A stretch of DNA of 64,000 nucleotides from positions 434,001 through 498,000 of the forward strand of contig LNKV01000036.1 of NCBI GenBank assembly GCA_001465935.1, read 5' to 3'. The notes under the pieces are model-generated. The model saw only the letters and a list, made by a program, of their open reading frames with translations, did no database searches and was not told where the DNA came from. The number at the start of each line of letters is the position of its first letter. The stretch's first letter is position 1. Below, piece after piece: positions 56,097-64,000 of the stretch. Source of the DNA: Clarireedia homoeocarpa (taxonomy: Eukaryota; Ascomycota; Leotiomycetes; Helotiales; Rutstroemiaceae). A program made the position numbers and the translations under genes.

Positions 56097-57575
56097 CTAC
56101 GACTGCTCATCCTCACTCCCGCTCACCTCCGGCTCACTCTCCCCACCTCCCTCATCATGCACCATTGCGTCCAAGCCATCCGTCTCCCCGCCCAACAACG
56201 GCGCGCGCTCCTCATCCTTCCTCTGGAAATGACCTCCCAGACTGATAGCCGCCACACTTAACCCATGCACCATCGTGCTACCTAACACCACAAAGCAGAT
56301 AATCGGCCAAATAGTGAAAATCGCCGTGTCCTCATCTGTATACCTGCCACCAGAGCCAGGAATTGGCTTTGGTGTTTTAGGAATAGGAAGAGGCAGCGAA
56401 CTGCCAGTTTCGAGCTGCGCACGCGCTTCCATGGCGAGGAAGAGAGCGCCTACGCCCATGGGTCCGAAATGTCCGCAGAAGAGCGCTTCGCGGTAGGTGC
56501 GCACGTCAGGGATGAGGGAGAGGGATTTGGTGAGTAGTAGGGCGGGGATGCGGCGGAAAAGGAGGACAAGAATCAGGAAGAGGATTAGTGCCCAGGGTTT
56601 GATGTTGGGTGTGATGTCTTTTGGAGTGAAGTTGCTCCAGGGAATGATGGCACCGAAGTAGACGAACATGGTGGAATTGAGGATGTGATCGACGATGGCG
56701 GGGAAGGCAACAGATTTTGTTTTCTTTGAGAACCATCCGTCATGCGCGAAGCCGACGCCTGCTCCAAAGGCAACGAGGAAATCATCGGAGCCGAGGATGG
56801 ATCCGATGCCGACAGAAAGTATGGCTAGGAGAAGGTAAAAGACTACAAAGGAGGGACGGGAAATGTAATTTCGGCTGGAAGAGAATCGAAGTAGTCGGTT
56901 AGCAGCGTTGCCAATAATGAGACCAGTGACAATGCCGAGAAGACATTGCCAGAGGATCGTGATTAAGAACCATTCTTTGAGCGCAGGACCAAATCCACCA
57001 CTAGTGGTGAAGACGACAAGACCAATGTATAGGAATGGAAAGGAAACACCGTCATTACAAGCAGACTCGGCCCCCAGAAGATGGCGAAGACGTGCGGGTA
57101 CACGGTCACTGAAGCGCGACTTGGAGAGGACGGATGCTGCCAAGATGGGATCCGTAGGTGAAAGACAGGCGCCTATGATTAGAGCAGTAGGTATACTAGT
57201 CTGGAAAATGAAATATGCAAAAAGAGCAGTGATACTCCAAGAAAGTGTCATGACTGGACCGAGGAGAGCCAAGACAGATCTCCAATGACGATGAAAATAA
57301 TGCTTAGGAAGTTCGATTCCAACCACGAAACATTGAATTCCTACGATTACACGCGTGATCTCTTGCATGATGATATCGTCCATTCCCCATTCCCGCGGCA
57401 AAAGGACCTTGAGAACATAGCGACCGAGGATAATGCCGAAGAGGACGGCGAGAGGTGGCTCGGATAGATGAAGGTGGTTACGGATGAACAGTGAAAAGAG
57501 GGCGTAGAGCGTGAGGAAAAGGGAAAGTACAACGTAGGTAACATGCGGAGGTGTAGGCTCAAGTTGTTCCCACAT
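56097..57575 (-). CDS. Na+/H+ exchanger, fungal CPA1 type
   Basis: Single exon; 492 aa from the ATG at 57575 (M-W-E-Q-L-E-P). The frame stays open 38 codons further upstream, but that extension looks like leader. About 11-12 hydrophobic segments are visible. Hallmarks: E-P-P-L-A-V-L-F-G-I-I-L-G-R in helix 2, I-G-A-C-L-S-P-T-D-P-I-L-A-A-S-V near residue 150, and E-S-A-C-N-D-G-V-S-F-P-F (the N-D ion-binding pair) near 182. The late H-F-G-P-M-G-V-G-A-L-F segment is also typical. It would swap Na+ or K+ for H+ at the plasma membrane, as fungal Nha1-type proteins do. The C-terminal tail is short (about 50 residues, acidic) compared with yeast Nha1. Confidence 0.9.
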   Translation of the reverse strand: MWEQLEPTPPHVTYVVLSLFLTLYALFSLFIRNHLHLSEPPLAVLFGIILGRYVLKVLLPREWGMDDIIMQEITRVIVGIQCFVVGIELPKHYFHRHWRSVLALLGPVMTLSWSITALFAYFIFQTSIPTALIIGACLSPTDPILAASVLSKSRFSDRVPARLRHLLGAESACNDGVSFPFLYIGLVVFTTSGGFGPALKEWFLITILWQCLLGIVTGLIIGNAANRLLRFSSSRNYISRPSFVVFYLLLAILSVGIGSILGSDDFLVAFGAGVGFAHDGWFSKKTKSVAFPAIVDHILNSTMFVYFGAIIPWSNFTPKDITPNIKPWALILFLILVLLFRRIPALLLTKSLSLIPDVRTYREALFCGHFGPMGVGALFLAMEARAQLETGSSLPLPIPKTPKPIPGSGGRYTDEDTAIFTIWPIICFVVLGSTMVHGLSVAAISLGGHFQRKDEERAPLLGGETDGLDAMVHDEGGGESEPEVSGSEDEQS

Positions 57576-59080
57576 GGTGTTTTTATTGATGACGGTGCGA
57601 GGGCAAGGAAACGCTTCAACTCGCTCGTGTATACAAGTATGTACCGTCACCAGGGGGGGACCTGTATACAGATATCTAAAACAAAACAAATGAGGGATTA
57701 ATAGTTAGTAGAGGTTGGATTTGAGTTTTCCTTTAAGAAAAATGCGGAGGAGCTCTCGGATCCGCTATGAATCAATGACGTATGGGTATAATCACGTGAC
57801 ATAAAGTATAGTGAGATTCGATGAGCAGTCCATGGTTGGATCGGTGTCTTTAGTGGCTCATAAAATGGCTCTACTTGGGATCGAAAGCTTGAAAAATGCT
57901 GAAGAAATACCTCGAAGGTTATAGTTGACCCGTGTATTTGTTCTACAACGAGACTTATCTCTTCCTACCAAGCGTGCACTGCTCCTACCACTTTTATGTG
58001 CAACGTGAGCCCTTCAAGGCGACTTTGCTCCACCTTCACTCGAAGCAATGAATGCACTAACGTCGCACAAAAACGGTGTGCCTATGTGCCACGGCATAAT
58101 GAACAACCAGGAAAACCTGTAGGTGTGGTCGCCAAATCCGAGGAACGGATGATACGAGACATACTACAAGCCACCTTGAACAGCATGCCACCAATTTCTC
58201 ATCGTCCAGCATTCAAATAAGTAAAGTAAGCTTATAGATGTCACAAAGTAGCGACCTCTCGGTAGCCCGGACACACACTCGTGCGTTTATATGTGCCTTG
58301 CTGCAACCCGAAGTGCCTAGAATAGAAACTTGCTATTCGGTTGTTGTAGAGTTTCCAAACCTACAAGAAGTCTGGCCATGTGATGGAGAGCTCCAGGACA
58401 CGTCCGCTGGGTGGTACAGCACAGTGTTCAAGACCACAGAGTCCACACCACATAGGTTATGGAGGGAAACTCTCCGGCACCCAGATTCTCTAACCATGAG
58501 CTACACGTTTTGCAGTCACGAAGAGCCTCGCATCGAAGTCAATTAGGTGATTCTGTTGTAGATTTGCAAAGAAGCCTGTCATATAGACTCAACAACTTCA
58601 ATCCATAGACCATCATGGTCGCATTGTGATGCGATAATGAAAAAAGGACATAAAGGTCTAAAAGGCCATACGATTGATGGACGCCTTTTCGGTACCAAAT
58701 TGCGCCACGATATAGAACTAACGCCACAGCACTCAACCTAGTCGAAATTCAGGGACCTTGGTACGCTAATTATTCATAGAATTTCCAGAACGCCTCAAAC
58801 GCCTCAAACGCCTCAAACGCGTTGCTGGAAGCTCCGATTCTCCGTGATCGCCAACATCCAGGAGCAAAGTGCATGGGCCTCACGACTCCTCCACGTACGA
58901 ACCAAAAATAAATCGGGTTGCCAAACCCTTAAATTCACATCCCACTTGTATTCCCAACGACAATGTTCATGACATGAACCATCATATGCATATGCACTCT
59001 TTTATTCTTGTATAACCCAACTCTGCTTCCCTTCACGTCCTTCCTTCTCTGTTGACTGCACAACCCTCCATGATTTCACA
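57576..59080. other. 1.5-kb divergent intergenic region
   Basis: Holds the promoters of the exchanger and gup1. A 9-bp unit GCCTCAAAC occurs three times in tandem at 58792-58818. Two ORFs (57996-58220 and 58238-58546) lack recognisable features; I do not call them genes. Confidence 0.5.
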
Positions 59081-61197
59081 ATGGGCATCCTCTCGTATGT
59101 GCAGAGCATCTATACTGTAGATACTATTGACACACGCTTCACGAATTCTTCCTCAACGCCATATCAGACCGACCCTACTGCCGCTGCTTCAAAGAGAGAT
59201 GATTCTAAACCAGGTGCGGGGGTGCGGCTGGATAGTAATGGCAGGCCAAGAGCGCAACCTTCCAACTGGAATACTCCCGAGTTTTATTTCTACTACTTTG
59301 TCTTCTTGACCGTTGTGCCATATATGTTTTGGATTGGATACGATGTATCAAGGCGTCAGTATACAGAATACCTTGCAATAGCAATATCTCTAACTGCCAT
59401 CCAGCTTCGGACCCCAATTATCATAAATACCAGCACTACCTATCCGATGGTTGGATTCCGGGTCGCAAGATTGTTTGTGGTGTTCCAGGATACTCTTCTG
59501 GCATGCGCTGACATGGTTTAGGATATATCAGATGCGCAATACTACAATTTTCGAAAAAATGTACCATACCTCGCGATTCTCCTAGTTTTCCACCCTCTTC
59601 TCCGACGTGCATACGAATTCATAAACCCAGTCTCTACCAAAATTGGGTCGCCGAAATCGAGCGGAAACACATATATATCGGTAGCGCAAGGGGAGGGAAG
59701 ATTGAACCAACGGGCCAGCTTCGATTTTGCCTTTGCCTTTATATTTTTGGCTGCTTTGCATGGCTTCTCAATATTCAAAGTTCTCATAATACTATGTATT
59801 AATTATGGCATTGCGACTAGACTTCCTCGTCAGTTTATTCCCATGGCTACGTGGACTTTCAACATAGCTATACTGTTTGCGAATGAGCTGTCTGATGGAT
59901 ACAAATACACGACCATTGCGAATTTCCTATCGCCTACTGGAAATTCTGGGCTACCGAGCAATACTGTCTTACATAGCTGGGCACAATGGATGGACAGTTA
60001 TCTGGGTATCATTCCGAGGTGGGAAATTCTATTTAACCTTACTGTTTTGAGGTTGATTAGTTTCAACCTCGATTACTACTGGAGCTTGGATAGAAGAGCT
60101 GGAAGTCTATTAGAGGTAAGTTATGAAGAAACCATTTGCGCATCGTATCAGAACTAATGCACAAAAGAAGAAGCAGCTCGACCCTGCCAACCTTTCCGAG
60201 CGTGATCGAATTGCGATTCCGGCCCCGGAGAAGGATTATAACTTCCGAAACTATATTGCATATTCAATTTACGCTCCTTTATACCTGACTGGCCCTATCA
60301 TAACATTCAATGACTACATCTCGCAGGCCAAGTACCGGCCTGCTAGTATCGATACATCACGAACGATCAAATATGCAGTTCGCTTCCTCGTCTGTCTTCT
60401 GACGACGGAATTGCTCCTTCACTTTGTCTATTGCACGGCAATTTCCAAAGCACACCCGAACTGGTCCGACTATACCCCAGCTCAACTGAGCTTATTATCC
60501 TACTTCAACCTTCATGTCGTTTGGCTGAAGCTTCTTCTGCCTTGGCGATTCTTCAGACTTTGGTCGCTCACCGATGGAATCGATCCTCCAGAAAACATGA
60601 TTCGTTGTCTCTCGGACAATCCTTCAGCCATCCAATTCTGGCGAAGCTGGCATCGCAGTTTCAACCGTTGGCTCATTCGCTATATATACGTTCCTTTGGG
60701 AGGCGCATCTTCTCGCACGTGGATTTCGACCGCCCGCTCTATTTTCAATTACCTTCTCGTCTTTACCTTCGTCGCCTTGTGGCATGATATCAGTCTCAAT
60801 CTACTTGCTTGGGGCTGGTTGATTGTGTTTTTCATGCTACCAGAAATCGTTGGTGGAATGCTCTTCCCTAGGAAGAAGTGGTTGAATAACCTCACAGGTT
60901 ATAGAGTTATATGTGGTATTGGAGCAGTAGGAAATCTGATATTGATGATGATGGCCAACTTGGTTGGCTTTGCGGTCGGACTTGATGGTTTGCAGAGCAT
61001 TATCTCTGGCATTTTCCGGGACTTTTCAGGTATGCCGTTCTTTCATCGAGATCTGTGAAGTTGGGTAACGATACTGACTTGAATATGCAGGGGCCATTTT
61101 CCTCGTTACTGCATCGTCGGCGCTCTTCGTAGGTGTACAGGTCATGTTCGAAGTAAGAGAAAGTGAGATGAGGAAGGGTATTTTCCTGAAGTGTTAG
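59081..61197 (+). CDS. GUP1: Gup1-like membrane-bound O-acyltransferase, five exons
   Basis: Exons 59081-59354, 59405-59472, 59522-60115, 60168-61029 and 61091-61197 join in phase to 634 aa. Introns are about 50-61 bp with CTAAC/CTGAC/CTAAT branch points. The N-terminus (M-G-I-L-S-Y-V-Q-S-I-Y-T-V-D-T-I-D-T-R-F) and the C-terminus (E-M-R-K-G-I-F-L-K-C) are characteristic of Gup1. The MBOAT core is visible: W-N-T-P-E-F-Y-F-Y-Y-F, multiple helices, F-W-R-S-W-H-R-S-F-N-R-W-L-I-R-Y and the conserved His in V-A-L-W-H-D-I near residue 530. Gup1 acts in the ER, remodelling the lipid of GPI anchors by adding a long acyl chain. The acceptor of intron 3 could be AAAG (60167) or three bases later. Confidence 0.93.
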
Positions 61198-62077
61198 ATG
61201 TGGCATTGTGAAATTCATAAGGGGGCATCAAGAAGAGAGGGAACCTTATCTTAGCTGTATGCAATGAATCGTAAAGTAGAAGTAGAAATGATACCTCTCA
61301 CCATCTTTCGAAGCAATTGTCTGTGAAGTCTGTCGTGCCTGTGAGGGGTAGCTCTTGATAACTAGTAGGAGATGCCGAAGTGATAAGATCTGCCTTTGAA
61401 ACTGTCTTACCTACCTACAGCTAACAGGCTCCAGCTCCACTTTAATTCCTTCTGCTTCACGTCAAGCATGCCAATTCAAAGCACGGCTCGGTTCGGCTGC
61501 CAACACACTCTTCTTTACGAAGTAACTAGCCCCTGAATTATGTATCAAAATCACGGCGCATCTTTAATCCGGTTCCAATCTCCAGGCACCGCAGGCTTCC
61601 GTCTCTCATCCACCCACGCCGCCTCCACAAAAGTGTGTTTATGCGAGAGACGAGTGTCGTAAACTCGCATTTACGAATTTGAGACGTGCAACAAAGACAG
61701 TCTTACATCTCATCGGTCAAACCGAAATGGATGGGATGAGCCAATCGAGTGAACCGAATCCGACTATTGATTATATCCCGAACAAGGAAAGTAATGTCCG
61801 TGAGCTCGTATCCGCCCCGCTCGGGTCATCTTGAAATCCCAAGACTCGTATTCTTTTGGCTGTGCTGCCTACAATGCCGAGTGATCTGTATGCTTATTTT
61901 AAGCTTATGCAATTAAGGTGTGCTTGGCGGTTTCTCGGCTGATGTGGATGGGTGGTCTCGACCGGAAAGCGAAGGTTTGTGATATAAGAGTCTGGGTTCG
62001 CTGTTTCTGTGTGGCTCTTTCTTGGATTATTTTCTATCATCGAGTCTTTTCTGTCGTTACCATATCACTATATCATC
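61198..62077. other. Intergenic between gup1 and the acidic membrane protein gene
   Basis: 0.88 kb with no supported gene. The last 160 bp carries an open frame from 61918, which I take to be leader. Confidence 0.55.
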
Positions 62078-62985
62078 ATGTTCTCTCAGGCTCTCCTCCC
62101 CGCGCTGTTCAGCGTCTTCAGTATTCCACTTGTGTCCGGCTCTCCTATCTCTTCATACCATTCTAAAACCGATGCCAGCCCTTACACACCAGCGGTCGTC
62201 GAGCTATCCCCTCCATCTCCCGCCACCAGCAAGACCTTCTCCGTTCTCCCGAATACATGTTTCTCGCCCGAAGCAACCATTTCTTCCCACATTGGTCTCT
62301 CGCTGATCGACGCACCTATTTGCAGTGAGGTGCAAACTGCCGTTCTTCTTTTGTATGACACAAGGCTATGTCAAGGTCGACCGATGGTTCGACATGCGAA
62401 GCAAAAGGCAAAGTACTCGCTTCTGGAAGATGAGGAGTGGTCGCTTATGTTTAGATGTGTGGATGATGTCCACGCGGCGGTGAAGGAAGAGTCATATGCG
62501 TTGAAGGAGTTTGATATTGAGTGGGTTGGACGCATGGAAGATGGGGAGAAGGTTGTCATTGATGGGTTGGGGATTGGTCAGGATGACATTGAGGAGGAGA
62601 AGGAGCAGATGAGAGTTGGAGAATTGAAGGAGGATGAGGATGACGAGGATGAGGATGATGATGAGGATAAGGATGAGGATAAGGAGGAGGATAAGGATGA
62701 GGATAAGGATGAGGATTCTAATCCACCGACTCGCCGACCACAGAACCAGGGAAATCCTTTTGTGGTGCTTGGATTGATATTGTTGGTTTCATTGCTGATC
62801 CTGGTGCTCACTGTCATCAAGTGTGTGATGCAAGGGAAGAAATTGATCAACAGAGCCATGGTACGTATTGATCCCCGGGATAGAAGGTTAAAACGAAGAA
62901 GAATGCTAACATGGCTTGTTTATAGAAGTTGTATGACGCTTTCCAGAGTAGGAGAACTGAGGGACAAATTGTTCTCGAGGGTTAA
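62078..62985 (+). CDS. Unrecognised secreted/type I membrane protein with Asp-Glu-Lys repeat
   Basis: Exons 62078-62860 and 62926-62985 join in phase (donor GTACGT, branch GCTAAC, acceptor TATAG) to 280 aa. The start at 62078 gives a signal peptide (M-F-S-Q-A-L-L-P-A-L-F-S-V-F-S-I-P-L-V-S-G); an upstream in-frame start would add 23 residues. The lumenal part includes a few Cys (C-F, I-C, L-C, F-R-C). An acidic stretch at about 185-215 is built on repeated E-D-K-D-E-D-K units. It is followed by a 22-residue membrane helix (V-V-L-G-L-I-L-L-V-S-L-L-I-L-V-L-T-V) and a ~30-residue basic cytoplasmic tail. No family is recognised. The topology is inferred. Confidence 0.72.
62630..62720 (+). repeat. 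Coding minisatellite, GAT/GAG/AAG triplets
   Basis: Tandem GAGGATAAGGAT-like units encode the acidic repeat of the membrane protein and keep the frame. The length is likely to vary between isolates. Confidence 0.85.
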
Positions 62986-64000
62986 TATAGAGATATCTAA
63001 GAAATCGATAATAATCTTTCCGTCCATTAACCGCCATTCTATTGGTTTCCCTACATACGCCCCAGAAAAATGCTATGAATCCTACATATGTATTGTCGTA
63101 CCGCAAATTCTTCACTCTCCTCACCAACATGCTTCAATCACTATCCAACGATTGGACCAGGAAAAGTCTCCACCAAACGCACTTCTAGTGCTACTTGAGA
63201 GAAGCGCAAGAATTCCAAATCACGCAACTACCCAAACTACCAGCCACTCTCCTACTACAAGTCAGCGTACCACCAAACTTACCATCCTGTTTCTCTGCCT
63301 CCCTACAATCTCTACGTGTCACTACCTTCTGTCCAAGATACTCGAATCACAAAACGTTGGTTTCCCCATAGCTAAAAGCAAGGAAGAAACACGATTGGGA
63401 CAAACTGGAAAGTTTGTATTCGTTATCTGCAAAGATTGACCACCGGTGATTCATACTGGAGGTCGTCTAAAACATGTCATGTCATTTACATTCACATGAT
63501 CGAATGGGGGAAGGGGAAACACGGAATAGAAGCGAATGAGCATCTATGAGGGGGGTTGTGTTATGATCTATCTTATAGATACTTAATCCTGTATTATGTG
63601 TTTATACTAAAGTTCTTGTATATACCCGATTAAAAAGATAAATCTGCAGTCACGTCGAAAGACATACTCCCATACCACAAGATGATGTCTATCACTTCAT
63701 GGATTTGCCAATATGTGCACACTATTGTAGTATTTACTTCATATTCGTGCAGAGGCTCTGGAGTCCACGAAAAATACTATTTGAGGATTTACTAAGGCAA
63801 ACTCTTAACATCACTTTTGGTTTCCAGTATAAGTAATATGCTTTAATCATTACCAAAAACTATTCATACTTTCCAATTATACCCAACACTGGTTGACTCC
63901 ACACCTAGCCTATCCAGCTATCAATGCATATCCCAATTCCAATCCCGTTCCCATTCTATAATTGCTCGCTAAGATGAGAACGCCTATGATCATATGCAAA
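62986..64000. other. Terminal non-coding stretch
   Basis: The first 450 bp is open in one frame continuing from the intron-retained reading of the preceding gene, but splicing makes it 3' UTR. The rest is A+T-rich without a supported gene. It may be promoter of a gene beyond the window. Confidence 0.5.

Noticed and set aside
57996..58546. Two consecutive ORFs between the exchanger and gup1
   Set aside because: No domain, different frames, and no convincing splice join. They could be remnants but cannot be supported.

Overview
The window looks like nuclear DNA of a filamentous ascomycete, most likely a leotiomycete (Helotiales-type). The evidence is short introns (about 47-115 bp) with GT...CTRAY...AG signals, fungus-specific families (Zn2Cys6 factor, PTH11-like receptor, GH28 and GH5 wall enzymes, NUP family), a dispersed single 5S rRNA gene, many microsatellites, and non-reducing PKS (NR-PKS) type secondary-metabolism relics. 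No rRNA operon, tRNA, CRISPR or prokaryotic operon was seen. The species is an inference.

Layout. 0-17 kb is ordinary and gene-dense: the 3' end of a GH28 pectinase, an XLF/Nej1 end-joining factor, a six-segment coiled-coil/membrane protein of unknown role (I rebuilt five exons in phase), a small nucleotidyltransferase-fold protein, the SEA/GATOR2 subunit Rtc1/WDR24, an aldehyde dehydrogenase and a secreted GH5 exo-beta-1,3-glucanase. 17-40 kb is gene-poor. It holds a Leu3-like Zn2Cys6 activator (20.3-22.7 kb) and a Myb/SANT-like regulator (32.0-33.5 kb), the latter with about 9.3 kb of apparently non-coding DNA upstream and 6.5 kb downstream. 40-43.5 kb carries a secreted NUP-family protein and a PTH11-like seven-helix receptor.

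44-55 kb is the most interesting part: a decayed secondary-metabolite cluster. It contains an O-methyltransferase with two nonsense codons, a shattered D-2-hydroxyacid dehydrogenase, an apparently complete serine hydrolase (FSH) with an altered nucleophile elbow, an N-terminal stub of a 2-oxoglutarate/Fe(II) oxygenase, an intact cupin protein, and only the C-terminal reductive-release domain of an NR-PKS. That domain is interrupted by a 239-bp TG...CA element with a perfect 5-bp target duplication, best read as a solo LTR. The hydrolase plus dioxygenase plus reductase-type PKS combination recalls citrinin/azaphilone-type pathways. A variant 5S rRNA gene lies 0.4 kb downstream.

56-64 kb returns to housekeeping genes: a Na+/H+ exchanger, the MBOAT protein Gup1 (five exons) and a small acidic type I membrane protein.

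All coding assignments come from reading translations and splice signals by eye. No database search was run.
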